From assembly GCF_019974155.1 (NCBI RefSeq), contig NZ_AP025158.1:1488001-1552000 (forward strand): a DNA stretch of 64,000 nt, given 5' to 3'. Below are positions 47,479-57,600 of this stretch, in pieces. The stretch is from Thermus thermophilus. Its GTDB lineage: Bacteria > Deinococcota > Deinococci > Deinococcales > Thermaceae. The position numbers and the translations under genes were made by a program. Every line of letters starts with the position of its first letter. Position 1 is the first letter of the stretch. The notes under the pieces were generated by a model. It was not told the DNA's origin. It was given only the letters and a program-made list of their open reading frames with translations, and did not search any database.

Positions 47479-47484
47479 ACTATA
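47479..47484 (-). promoter_or_regulatory. -10 element of gatA over the miaA stop codon
   Basis: Minus-strand TATAGT is separated from the gatA ATG by GGGGGC. The miaA stop TAG lies within it. Confidence 0.55.
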
Positions 47485-48388
47485 GCCCGAAGTGGAGGCG
47501 AAGCCAGTCCCGGAAGCCCCTGTACGCCTCCTCGCCCCCCCGGGGCAGGTAGACCACGTCCCCGGGCTCGTGGCGGAACCAGGTGTACTGCCTTTTGGCG
47601 TAGGCCTTCACCGCCCGGATGTCCCGCTCTAGGGCCTCCTCCAGGCCGTAGGCCCCCAGGAGGTGGCCCGCCACCTCCTTGTAGCCGATGGCCTGGAGGG
47701 CGGTGGGCATCCTGGGGTAGCGGGCAAGGAGCCCCCGCACCTCCTCCACGAGCCCCCGGGCGAACTGGGCCCTGGCCCGTTCCTCCAGCCTCGGGAAAAG
47801 CCAGGCCCGGTCGGGCCAGAGGACGAGCTTCCTGTAGCGGAAGCGGGGGGGCCTCTTGGGAAACCGGGCCGGGGGGGTGCCCGTGCGCCTCAGGACCTCC
47901 AGGGCCCGGACGAGCCTCCTGGGGTTTCTCCCCACGCGGCGGGCGTCCTCGGGGCTTGCCTGGGCGAGCTCGGCGAGGAGGGCCTCAAGGCCCCGTTCCT
48001 CAAGCTCCGCCCACAGGGCCTCCTGGACCCCGGGGTCCGGCGGGGGAAGGTCGTGAAGCCCCTCGGAAAGGGCGCGGATGTAGTAGCCCGTCCCCCCCAC
48101 CACCAGGGGGAGCTTTCCCCGGGAGAGGACCTGGGCGATGGCCTCCTCGGCCAGGGCGAGGAAGCGGGCCACGCTCATGGCCTCATGGGGCTCGAGGACG
48201 TCCACCAGGTGGTGGGGCACCCGCGCCCGCTCCTCGGGCGTGGGCTTGTCCGTCCCGATGTCCAGACCCCGGTAGACCATGGTGGCGTCGGCGGAGACCA
48301 CCTCCACGGGGACCTCCTCCCCCAGGCGGAGGGCCAGGAGGGTCTTGCCGCTTCCCGTGGGGCCCGCGAGGACGGGGATCGCCTCCAC
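47480..48388 (-). CDS. miaA: tRNA dimethylallyltransferase
   Basis: MiaA adds a dimethylallyl group to A37 of tRNAs that read codons starting with U. The 302-residue protein has the P-loop [36 protein letters not shown], the catalytic region [14 protein letters not shown] and [10 protein letters not shown] near the C-terminus. GTG start at 48388 lies 7 bases after TAGCAT. It diverges from hsp20. Confidence 0.96.
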   Translation of the reverse strand: MEAIPVLAGPTGSGKTLLALRLGEEVPVEVVSADATMVYRGLDIGTDKPTPEERARVPHHLVDVLEPHEAMSVARFLALAEEAIAQVLSRGKLPLVVGGTGYYIRALSEGLHDLPPPDPGVQEALWAELEERGLEALLAELAQASPEDARRVGRNPRRLVRALEVLRRTGTPPARFPKRPPRFRYRKLVLWPDRAWLFPRLEERARAQFARGLVEEVRGLLARYPRMPTALQAIGYKEVAGHLLGAYGLEEALERDIRAVKAYAKRQYTWFRHEPGDVVYLPRGGEEAYRGFRDWLRLHFGL

Positions 48389-48394
48389 GTCCCT

Positions 48395-48401
48395 TATGCT
48401 A
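48395..48401. promoter_or_regulatory. Symmetric bidirectional -10 shared by miaA and hsp20
   Basis: Seven bases, TATGCTA, read as TATGCT on the plus strand and as TAGCAT on the minus strand. The hsp20 ATG follows after 6 bases and the miaA GTG after 7, so one opened region could start leaderless transcripts both ways. Confidence 0.55.
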
Positions 48402-48406
48402 AGGGC

Positions 48407-48817
48407 ATGCTGGAGCGCCGCGACCGCTTGGAAACCCTGAGAAAGTTGAAGGAACTACAGGAGCGCATCGCCGAACTCGCCTACCTCCTCACCGGGGAGG
48501 AGCCCGCCGCCTGGACCCCCAGGGTGGACCTTCTGGAAACCGAGGAGCACTACGTCCTCCTCGTGGACCTCCCCGGGGTGCGCCCCGAGGACCTGGAGCT
48601 TCTGGAGGAGGGGCAGCGGGTGACCCTGGCCGGGGTGCGCCACCCCCTGCCCGGCACCTACCTCCTGGAGGAGAGGCCCATGGGCACCTTCCGCCGCACC
48701 CTGGACCTCCCCGGGCCCATTGAGGAGGGGACGGCCCAGGCCACCTTGCGGAACGGGGTCTTGGAGGTCCGCTTCCGCAAGAAGCCGGCCACGGCCCTCC
48801 CCCTAAAGGAGGCGTAG
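48407..48817 (+). CDS. Small heat-shock protein, Hsp20/alpha-crystallin family
   Basis: The 136-residue chaperone has a helical N-terminal arm (about 1-35) and an alpha-crystallin domain with [23 protein letters not shown] and the conserved near-C-terminal motif [12 protein letters not shown] (A-x-x-x-NGVL). The ending ALPLKEA is a short form of the IxI-type tail. It should hold unfolding proteins. Its 3' end overlaps the convergent sugar dehydrogenase gene by 15 bases. Confidence 0.9.
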   Translation: MLERRDRLETLRKLKELQERIAELAYLLTGEEPAAWTPRVDLLETEEHYVLLVDLPGVRPEDLELLEEGQRVTLAGVRHPLPGTYLLEERPMGTFRRTLDLPGPIEEGTAQATLRNGVLEVRFRKKPATALPLKEA

Positions 48818-49864
48818 CACCCGGTCGTCCCCCGGGCGCACCTGGCCCCTTCCGTCCCGGTTGGAGGTGGTGACGTAAAGGGCCCCATCGGGGCCCACCT
48901 GGACCTCCCTCAGGCGGCCGAAGCCGGAAAGGGCGGTCTCCACCCGCGAAACCCGCCAGCGGCCCTTCTCCCCCTCGAGGACGAGCCTCAAAAGGGCCTG
49001 CCCCCGGAGGCCCGCCACGTAGAGGTCCCCCCGGAAGAAGGCGAGGTTCCCCGGGGGGAAGCCCTGGGGCCAGACGTAAAGGGGGTCCCGGTACCGGGGG
49101 TCGTTCCCCCTCCCCACCACCCTGGGCCAGCCGTAGTTCCCCCCGGGGACGATCAGGTTCACCTCGTCGTGGCCAAAGCCCTCTTCCCCGCTTGGCCCGT
49201 GCTCGCTAGAAAAAAGCTCCCCGGTCCTTGGGTGCCAGGCAAGGCCCTGGGGGTTGCGGTGGCCGAGGCTATACACCTCGGGCCTCGCCCCCCTTCGCCC
49301 CAGGAAGGGGTTTCCCGGGGCGGGCTCCCCTTCCGGGGTGAGGCGGAGGACCTTCCCCCCCAAGGAGGCGAGGTCCTGGGCCATCTCCCGCTCGTAGACC
49401 TCCCCCGTGGCGACGTAAAGCATCCCGTCCGGGCCGAAGGCGATCCGGCCTCCCGAGTGGAGGCCGTGGGGCCGGGCGGGGATCCCGTCCAGGACCACCC
49501 GGTCCAAGACCCCCCTTTCCCCCAGGTGCCTCAGGCGCACCACCTGGTTCCTAAGCCCTCCCTCCTCCACGGTGCGGTAGGCGTAGACGTAGGGCTCCCG
49601 GGGAAACCCCGGGTGGAGGGCGAGGCCCAAAAGCCCGGACTCCCCCCGGTGGTAGACGGGAAGCTCGGCGTAGGTGGAAAGCCTCCCCTCCTTAAAGAGC
49701 CTGATCCTCCCGGGCCTCTCCGCGATGAGCATCCCCCCGCCGGGCAGAAAGGCCAGGGCCCAGGGGACCTCGAGGCCCCCCACCACCTCCTCCGCCCTTA
49801 GGCCCTGGGCCCGGGAAAGCCCCAGGCCCAAAAGCCCCAAAAGAAACCGCCTACGGCTCAGCAT
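48803..49864 (-). CDS. PQQ-dependent aldose sugar dehydrogenase-like protein
   Basis: The 353-residue exported beta-propeller starts MLSRRRFLLGLLGLGLSRAQ, a signal peptide with a possible Tat motif. It resembles soluble glucose/aldose dehydrogenases: PWALAFLPGGGMLIAERPGRI, HSGGRIAFGPDGMLYVATGE (with catalytic His), GHRNPQGLAWHP and SSEHGPSGEEG. I recall a structure of the T. thermophilus HB8 protein (TTHA0570). Oxidation of sugars with PQQ is inferred; PQQ synthesis genes are not here. AAGGAGGGG precedes the ATG. Confidence 0.9.
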   Translation of the reverse strand: MLSRRRFLLGLLGLGLSRAQGLRAEEVVGGLEVPWALAFLPGGGMLIAERPGRIRLFKEGRLSTYAELPVYHRGESGLLGLALHPGFPREPYVYAYRTVEEGGLRNQVVRLRHLGERGVLDRVVLDGIPARPHGLHSGGRIAFGPDGMLYVATGEVYEREMAQDLASLGGKVLRLTPEGEPAPGNPFLGRRGARPEVYSLGHRNPQGLAWHPRTGELFSSEHGPSGEEGFGHDEVNLIVPGGNYGWPRVVGRGNDPRYRDPLYVWPQGFPPGNLAFFRGDLYVAGLRGQALLRLVLEGEKGRWRVSRVETALSGFGRLREVQVGPDGALYVTTSNRDGRGQVRPGDDRVLRLL

Positions 49865-49899
49865 GACCCCTCCTTGAGGAAGAGGCTACCCCAAGGCCA

Positions 49900-49922
49900 G
49901 GCCCCGCCCCAAGGGCGGGGCC
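49900..49922 (-). terminator. Hairpin between the lipoprotein and sugar dehydrogenase genes
   Basis: GGCCCCGCCC (49900-49909) and GGGCGGGGCC (49913-49922) form a 10-bp stem with a 3-base loop. No T tract follows, so it may only attenuate or protect the lipoprotein transcript. Confidence 0.45.
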
Positions 49923-49942
49923 CACGTTCCCAAAGAAGGCTC

Positions 49943-50515
49943 CTAGGGGCGCACCGTCCCGGAAAGCCGGAGGAGGAAGCGCTCCGTCTGGTAGCGCACC
50001 GTGGCCCCCTGGGCGCTGGTGGCGTCCCCGGAGATCCTGGCCCCCACGTAGAAGGTCCCGCTCTGCAAGGCCTGGACCTGGGCCGCCGTGGCCTGGGCCT
50101 GCCCCTCCACGCACACCGGCCCCGTGGAGAGGGCCGAGACCTCCTTGGTGCCCTCGGCGAGCTTGTTGGCGTCCTGGAAGAGCGTCTCCTCCTCCCCGCC
50201 GAGGTAGGCGGTGTAGCTCAAGCTCCCTTGGAAACTCGCCCCCGGGGTCTCCGAAGTGAAGCACACCTTGTAGTCCAGGGTGGCCCCCGTGAGGTTCACC
50301 CGGGGGTCGGGGGTGTAGCGGATCTCCACGGGGCCCACCGTCTTGGGGTTGGGGTTGATCCCCCCCTGCCCCACCGTGAAGGTGCCCGAGAGGTCGTCGT
50401 GGTCCAGGACGTTGACCGGGTAGTTGAAGGGGAAGCTGCAGGCGGCAAGCCCCAAAAGAAGCCCTGCCCAAAGCCAGCCCCTAACGAGAAGCCCATACCT
50501 CTTGCCCTGACGCAT
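49943..50515 (-). CDS. Hypothetical lipoprotein
   Basis: The 190-residue protein has a lipoprotein signal (GWLWAGLLLGLAACS, lipobox LAAC) and a mature beta-rich domain with regular Gly/Thr/Ser content (GTFTVGQGGINPNPKTVGPV, SGTFYVGARISGDATS), suggestive of an immunoglobulin-like or adhesin-like sandwich of one or two repeats. It should be anchored to a membrane and face outward. No family recognised. AAAGGAGG precedes the ATG at 50515. Confidence 0.75.
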   Translation of the reverse strand: MRQGKRYGLLVRGWLWAGLLLGLAACSFPFNYPVNVLDHDDLSGTFTVGQGGINPNPKTVGPVEIRYTPDPRVNLTGATLDYKVCFTSETPGASFQGSLSYTAYLGGEEETLFQDANKLAEGTKEVSALSTGPVCVEGQAQATAAQVQALQSGTFYVGARISGDATSAQGATVRYQTERFLLRLSGTVRP

Positions 50516-50573
50516 ACCGCCTCCTTTCCGGGACCCCTGGGGTCCCTACTCCCATCCTCCTCAGGGGGGCTTA

Positions 50574-50615
50574 CAAAAACCTTAACGGGGGAGGGGGGCC
50601 ACGCCCCCTCTCCCC
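50574..50615 (-). terminator. Probable intrinsic terminator of tdh
   Basis: On the minus strand GGGGAGAGGGGGC, loop GTG, GCCCCCCTCCCC form a stem with one bulged A, followed by CGTTAAGGTTTTT. It ends the tdh transcript before the lipoprotein gene. Confidence 0.6.
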
Positions 50616-50634
50616 TGACCAGAAAAAGGCGGCC

Positions 50635-51666
50635 TCAGGCCCTAGGGTCCAGGATCACCTTCACCGCCTGGCCCGAGGCCAGGAGGCCGAAGGCCTCCCG
50701 GTAGCGGCTAAAGGGTAGGCGGTGGGTGAGGAGGGGCGTAAGGTCCACCCTCCCCGAGTAGACCAAGGCGGTGCCCTGCATCCAGGTCTGCCAAAGCCTC
50801 CGCCCGGCGATGCCGAAGGCGGTGATCCCCCGCATGACGAGCTCCCCGGCGAGGTCAAAGCGGATGGGGTCGGAAGGGATCCCCAAAATCCTCGCCTCCC
50901 CCCCGGGGATGAGGGCCATGAGGCCCTGGTGGATGGCGGCCTCGTTCCCGGAAAACTCCAAAAGCACCTCCACCCCCCTTCCCGTCACCCGGCGCACCAC
51001 CTCCAGGAGGTCCTCCTCCAAGGGGTTCACCAGCCGGTCGGCGTAGGGCCTGGCGAAGGCGAGGCGGTAGGGGTTCGGGTCGGAGACGAGGATGGGCCCC
51101 GCCCCGCTTGCCCGGGCCACCATGGCCGCCATGAGGCCGATGGGCCCCGCCCCCGTGATGAGGACGCTCTTCCCCGAGACCCCGCTTCCCGCGTAGACGG
51201 TGTGCACGGCGTTGCCGAAGGGCTCCAGGATAGCCGCCACCTCAAAGGGGAGGTCCTTAGGGTTCACCCAGGCGTTCTCCGCAGGCACCACCACGTACTC
51301 GGCGAAGCCGCCGTCCCGGTCCACGCCGAGGATCTGGGTGTTGAGGCAGACGTGGTAGTTCCCCGTGCGGCAGGCGGGGCAGGCGTGGCAGACGATGTGG
51401 CTTTCCAGGCTCACGTGGTCCCCCACCTGGGGGCGCTTCACCCCGGGGCCCACGGCCTCCACCACCCCGCTGAACTCGTGCCCGGTGACGAGGGGGGGCC
51501 TGATCCTCCCCCGGACCCAGGCATCCCACTTCCAGATGTGGAGGTCGGTGCCGCAGATGCTCGCCGCCTCCACCCGCACCAGGATCTCCCCCGGGCCCGG
51601 CTCGGGCACGGGGCGGTCCACCAGGGTTAGGCCCTCCTCGGGGGCCAGCTTGGCCAAGGCGCGCAT
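50635..51666 (-). CDS. tdh: L-threonine 3-dehydrogenase, zinc-dependent
   Basis: The 343-residue medium-chain dehydrogenase oxidises threonine to 2-amino-3-oxobutyrate. Catalytic zinc ligands are Cys in [11 protein letters not shown], His-Glu in [10 protein letters not shown] and the EPFGNAVHT region; structural zinc Cys are in [18 protein letters not shown] motif [11 protein letters not shown]. It matches the T. thermophilus enzyme I recall. TAGCAT on the minus strand (51681-51676), overlapping the tamB stop, is 9 bases before the ATG, so the leader would be only 2-3 bases. Confidence 0.94.
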   Translation of the reverse strand: MRALAKLAPEEGLTLVDRPVPEPGPGEILVRVEAASICGTDLHIWKWDAWVRGRIRPPLVTGHEFSGVVEAVGPGVKRPQVGDHVSLESHIVCHACPACRTGNYHVCLNTQILGVDRDGGFAEYVVVPAENAWVNPKDLPFEVAAILEPFGNAVHTVYAGSGVSGKSVLITGAGPIGLMAAMVARASGAGPILVSDPNPYRLAFARPYADRLVNPLEEDLLEVVRRVTGRGVEVLLEFSGNEAAIHQGLMALIPGGEARILGIPSDPIRFDLAGELVMRGITAFGIAGRRLWQTWMQGTALVYSGRVDLTPLLTHRLPFSRYREAFGLLASGQAVKVILDPRA

Positions 51667-51678
51667 ACCGGGGCCATG

Positions 51679-54600
51679 CTACCACCGGTAGGCCGCGCCC
51701 ACGCTGAAGCGGGTGTCCTCCCCCGTCTCCAGGGTGAGGGTCAGGGAGAGGGCGTCGGTGAGGTCGTAGCCCAGGCCGAAGGCCAGGCGGGAAAGGAGCC
51801 CCTGCCCGAAGGCGGAGGAGAGGGTGAAGGTGATCCCGTCCGCCCGGTACTCGGCGGCGAAGGTCTGCTCCCCCCGAAGGTCCACCCGGTACCCCAGGAA
51901 GAGCTCCGGGGTCAGGTACTTGCCCACGGAGAAGCGGGTCTCCTCCAGGCTCCCCCCCTGGATGGCGGGCACCTCCACCTGGAACCGGTCCAGCCCCAAG
52001 GTCCGGGAGAGCTCCCGCTCCAGCTGGCCTAGGACCAGGTTCTCCAGCGCCGCCCCCAGGGCCACCTGGGGGAAGACCTCCCCCAGGCGGCTCACGTCCG
52101 GGGTGCCGAGGGCGAGGAGGGCGTAGATCTCCACCTGGGAAAGCGGGGGGGTGGAGGAGAAGGTGGGCTCCAGCCGCACCTTGACGCGGCCGTTCTCCCG
52201 GAGGAACTCCCCGTCCACCCCAAGGCCCACCTGGTACCCCCGGACCTCCGCCCGGGCCGCGAGGGCGAACCGGGGCAGGATCCCCCGGTCGGGGCTGAAG
52301 TAGAGGCGGCTTTGCCCTGGCTCCAGGGAGAAGAGGGCGTCCCAAAGGCGAAAGCTCCCCCAAAGAGGCCAGACCTCCCCGGAGAGGTAGGGGTCCCCGT
52401 AGGTGCCCCCGAGGTAAAGGTCCCCGGCGAGCTCCCCCTGGGCCAGGCTCTCCTGCACCAGGACCCCCCGTTCCGCGTAGAGGTGGACCCGGTCAAAGAC
52501 GAGGGGGACCTTGGCCCCACCCCCTTCCTGGGCCGCCACCCCCTCTTGCCCCAGGCGGCGCACCGCCTCCTCGGGGAGGGCGAGCCGGGCCCGCACCACC
52601 TGGGCCTCCCCGGTGAGGTGGTAGGTGCCGCCTTCCTCGTAGAGGAAGAAGCCCTTCACGTCCAGGAGGCCCTCTTGCAGGTAGTACTGGGGGTAGTAGA
52701 GGGGAAGCTTGCCGTAGCCCGCGAGGCGCAAGGGGAAGAGGGTGCCCTGGGCCAGGGCCTCCCCCAGGCGGATCTCCACCCCGTAGGTGGGGTAGCGGAG
52801 GGCCACCTCCGCGGGAGTGTCCTCTTTGAGGCCAGGAAGGGAGACCACGCCCTTCGCCGTGACCCGGAAATCGCTCAGGCTGCCCTCGAGGCCGAGCCGC
52901 GCCCGGCCCGGGAAGGGGGCCGAAAGGCGGAGCTCCCCTTCCGCCCTCGCCCCCCCGTTCAGGGAAAGGAGGCCCTCGGGCAGGTAACCCGCCACGGGCC
53001 CCAGGCGGAAGCGGAAGTCCCGGAAGTCCACCTGGAAGCCCTCGTCCTTAAGGCGCAGGACCAGGGTCCCCGAGCCCTCGGGCCTATAGGGCTTGAGGGC
53101 GGGCACCACCTGGAGGACGGGGGTGAAGACCGTGTCCCGCAGGGCGAGGTAGAGGTCGCTCCCCTCGGGGCTCCAGTAGCCCTGCCCCTCCCAGGTGCCC
53201 TTGCCCGTGAGGCGGAGGGCCTCCACCAGGAGGCGGCCCCCCTCGAGGCGGAAGGCCGCCCGGCCCTTGAGCTCGTCCCCACCCCCGACGAAGCGGAGGC
53301 TTTCCCCCACCAGCACCCCCTCTCCCCGCAAGGGATCCCCGAGGGGAAGCCGCAGGCGCAAAACCCCCGTCCAGTAGGCCTCCCCCTCCAAGGGCCCCGC
53401 CACCGCGGCGAGGAGGAGGTGGAGGGGGAAGGCGCGGGGCGCGGCGAAGAGGTCCAGCCTTCCCCCCTCCAGGTCCACCCGGAAGGCCGTCTCCCCAAGG
53501 CGACCCTCCCCCCGGGCAAGCCCCGCCCCCAGTTCCCCGGAGAAGCGGAAGGGGAGAGCGGTCCCCGCCACCTCCACCCGCCCCGAGAGGGCACCCCGGG
53601 CCTCCAAGCCCTCCAGCCGAAGCCTCCCCGAAACCCTCCCCCGGAGGTGGGGGGCGTACCGGGCCACAAAGTCCTCCAAAGCGGCCTCCTCCAGGACGAG
53701 CTCCCCGCGCAAGGGAAGGAGCCTCCCCTCCACGAGGACCCGGCCGCCTCTGGCCTCCAAGGCCCCCTCCACCCCGTAGCCCTCCCCGCCCACCCGGCCC
53801 CGGAAGCGGCCCTCCAGGGGGGGGAGGGGGAGGTCCACCCGGAGGTCCCCGCCCGCCGGGTAGGTGAGCCGCCCCGAGGCGTAGGGCCCCTCCGCCTCGA
53901 GGACCGCCTCCAGGAGGCGTCCCGTGAGGGTGAGGCGCTGGGGCCCGGCGGCGTAAGCGAGCCGGTAGGCCCCCGAGAGGTCCACCTCCCCCTCCAGCCT
54001 CCCCTCCCCCGCCGCCCACCAGGGGTAGGCGGGGTGGCTCCCCGAGACGGCCACCCGGTCTCCCTTCCCCTCGAGGGCCAGGGTGAAGCCGTTGACGCCT
54101 AGGACGAACCTCCCCTCCACCTTCCCCCCGGCGTAGCGCAAGGCCCCTTCCCCTTCCGGGCTCGTGAGGGCGAGGGAGAGGTCCTTTAGGTCCACCTCCC
54201 CCTCCAGGGGAAGGCCGAGGCCCGGGACGCGGTAGGCGAGGAAGAGCCTTCCTCCCTCCCCCCAGGCCTCCACCCCTTCCGGGACCAGCCGGGAAAGGAG
54301 CCGCGCCCTGCCCCCAGCCTCCCGCGCCCCAAGGTCCAGCCAAAGCCCCTCCACCTGAAGCCTGGGCCAGAGGAGGCGCACCGCCTCCCCCAAGACCTCC
54401 CCCTCAAGCTCCGGGACCCCCTGCCCCGAGAGGGCCACCCACCCCTCCCGGAAGGCGAGCCTCCCCGTCCAGGCCCCCTTCCAGGCCACCTCCCCCTCGA
54501 GGTCCCCGGAGAGGGCGAGGCGGAGCCCCTCGGCGCCGAACCTCCCCGAAACCCGGGCCTCGCGGCCGAAGGCGGCAAGCCGCCCCGACCCCGAAACCTC

Positions 54601-57600
54601 CCCCCAGGCCCCCTCTACCCGCCCAAAGAGGGCAAGGGGCCCGTGGCGGAACCCCTCCAGGACCAGGGCCACCCCTTCCGGCCCCACCTCCCCCCTCACC
54701 CCTTCCCCGGAAAGGCCCACCCGGAACCCGGGAAGCCCCTCCAAGGCCAAGGCCACCTCCCCGTAGCGGTACGTCCCGGAAAGCCAGGCCCCGGGGTAGA
54801 CGCCCTCCGCGTTAAGCTCGCCAAGGCCCAAAGGAAGCGCCCCGGCGTACCGGTAGGCGAGGCGGAAGGGATGGAGGTCAAGCCGCCCCGCCAGGGGTAG
54901 GCCCTCCCCTTCCAGGTCCAGGCCTAGCCCCCGCCCCGAAAGCCGCACCTCCCCATAAGGGGTGGAAAGCCGCCCCTCCCCCGCGACCTCCCCCAGGTAC
55001 CCCTCGGGCGCGGCGTACCGGTAGCCTCCCGCAAAGGCCAGCCCCCCGTAGGCGAGCCTTCCCGAGGCCTCCAGGGCGAGGCCGGAACAGGCCCCCAAGG
55101 GGGCGGGGAGGCAGAACCTCCCCGTCCACGCCCCTTTCCAGTCCCCCTCCCCCTGGAGGAGGAAGCGCCCCTCCCCCAGGTCCACCTCGCCCCTAAGGCC
55201 CCCCCCGGGAAGGGGGTAGCGGAGGGCAAGCCGCCCCGAAAGCCCTTCCCCGTACCGGGCCTCCCCGAAGAGGTGGGGGCCGGCGAAGCGGAGGGAAAGC
55301 CCCTCCGTCCAAAGCGCCTCCAGCCGCTCCCCGTAGGCCTCCCCCTGAAGCTCGGCCCGGAGGGGCCGAAGCCAAGCCTGCCCCGAAAGCCTCCCCTCCT
55401 TCCCCTCCAAGGTGAGGGCGATGGGGGCCTCCAAAGGCCCCTCCCCCCGGGCCTTCAGGCGCAGGGGAAGCCCGAAGGGGGTGAGGTCCCGGTCCACCTC
55501 CAGGGCGAGCCGTCCCCCCTCCAGGGCAAGCCCCACTCCCTCCGCCTCCGCCCGGAGGACGAGGCCTTCGGGGTCCGGGGCCCCGCCCCGGTGGCGGTAG
55601 GTGAAGCGGAAGGGAACCTCCGCCCCCTCGCCCCGAAGGACCCCGCCCCCCTCGAGGTCCAGCCGGGGCAGGTTCCCCTGGAAGCGGGCCGAGGCCGTGA
55701 GGCGGGCCTTGCCCAAGGCCCGGGTGAAGGCGGCCTCCCCCTCCAGGGCGAGGCCCGAAAGCCGGGCCTCGGCCTCAAGCCCCTCCCCCACGAGCCGCAA
55801 GCGCAACGGCCCGGCCCCCTCCCCCTCCAGGCGGAGGCCCGGGCCAACGGCGGAAAACCCACCCCGGTACCCCTCGGGGCCGTAGGCCAGGTCCGCCCGC
55901 ACCTCTAGACCCAGGACCTCCCCCTCGCCCCGGAGGGCGAGGGCAAGCCCCTCCCCGTAGGCCGCCCTGAGGGCCAGGGGCGCCTCCCAGGAAAGCTCCG
56001 CCCTAAGCCCCTCTCCCCGGAGGCGCAAGGGGCCCTCCTGCTCCAGGTAGACCAGGCTCCGCAACCACCCCTCTCCCCGGTAGCGGGCCCCTTGCCAGCG
56101 GAGGGCGAGCTCCCCTTCCGCATAGGGGGAGGCATGGTGCAAGACCCCCTTCCCCTCGAGGGCGGCCAGGTCCAGGCGGGCCTCGGCCCAGGTGGTCCCC
56201 AGGCCCTCCGGGGCGAAGCGGGCCTCCAGGGCCACCTCCCTCCAGGGCCCCGCGAAGGAGAGCTCCAGGCCCCGGTAGCCTAGCCGCCCCGAAACCTCCT
56301 CCCCCAAGCGGAGCCTCCCCTCCCCGGAAAGCCCCAGGAGGCCCTTAAAGTCCCCTCCCCGCCAGTCCCAGGAAAGCCCCGCCTCCCGTCCCGGGAGGAG
56401 GAGGGTGAGGGTCGTGCCCCGGTAGCGGGCCACGAGGGGCTCCCCAAGGAGGCGAAGCCTGGCCTCCCCCTCGCCCTCCCCCGAGAGGGCGAGCCTTCCC
56501 CGCGCCTCCCCGGCGAGGGGGAGGCCGAAGGCCTGGGCCAGGGGGGCCACCTCGGCAAGGGCGAGGCGCACCGTCCCCTCCTCCAGGGCCACCTCCCCCC
56601 CGGCGTAGCGGACCTCGAGGAAAACCCCTTCCCCAACCCCCCCCCGGAAGGCGAAGGGAAGCTCCCCGTAGACCCCCTCCCCCGCGCCCTCCAGGCGGAG
56701 CCCCTCCCCCCGGAAGCTTCCCCGCACCTCCCCCGCCTTCCCGAGGAAGGCGAAGGGAAGCCGGAAACTCCCCCTGTACCCCGCCCCCTCCCCCTCGAGG
56801 GCAAGGGGACCCTGGAGCCGGTAGCGGACCCCGTCCGCCACCTCCACCTCCCCCCGGAAGGGCAAAGGCTCCAGGTAGGGCACCCGGGCCTCCCCCGCAA
56901 GCCGGAAGCGGAGGGCCCCCCAAGGGCCTCCCCCTCCCCCTCCCCCTCCACGGCCACCCCGCCCGCCCGGTAGCGGCCGGAAAAGCGCAAGGAAAGCCCC
57001 TCCGGAAGGACCTCCCCTTCCCCCTCCAGGTAGGGGCCTTCCAGGAAGAGGCGGGCCCGGAGGAGGGCCGTCCCCTCCAGGACCGCCTGGCCGTAAGGGG
57101 TCTCCACCCGAAGCCTCCCCCCCTCGAGGCCCCACTCCCCCCAAAGCCTTGCGGGAAGCCCGAAGGGGGCGAGGTCGTACCCCCGGGCGGCAAGGCTTAG
57201 GGCAAGGCCCTCCCCGTACCCCCCGGCGAGGACAAGGCCCGGCGCCTCTCCCCTAAAGCGCAAGGCCTTTCCCTTCCCGGAAAGCTCCAGGACGAGACCC
57301 GCCCGGGGGAAGGCGGCCTCGCCCCGGTAGGCGAGGGCGAAGAGGTCCGCCTCCCCCTTAAGGGTCCAGGGGCCGAGGGCCGGGAGGTCCCCCGACCCCT
57401 CCAAGGCAAGCGCCCGCCAGGCCCCCGCGCCCCGAAGGGCGCCGAAGGGGGTGGAGAGGGCCACCGACCCCCCTTCCAGGTCCCCCTGGGCCCAAAGCCG
57501 CCCCTCCACCCCCCGGTAGCGGAAGGGGAGGTCCAAAAGGAAGGGGTAGCGCCCGGAAAGCTCCACCCGCCCCGCCCCGGCCAGCTCCAGGGCCTCCCGG

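Noticed and set aside
46183-48402. 739-codon plus-strand open frame
   Set aside because: It is the shadow of gatA and miaA, both of which show full catalytic motifs on the minus strand.
52312-54102. 596-codon plus-strand open frame inside the tamB region
   Set aside because: Antisense shadow; the minus strand carries the DUF490 domain and continuous beta-repeat sequence.
53084-54343. Glycine-rich minus-strand frame inside tamB
   Set aside because: It is a different frame of the same strand as tamB; the reading frame with alternating beta-strand residues runs uninterrupted through it.
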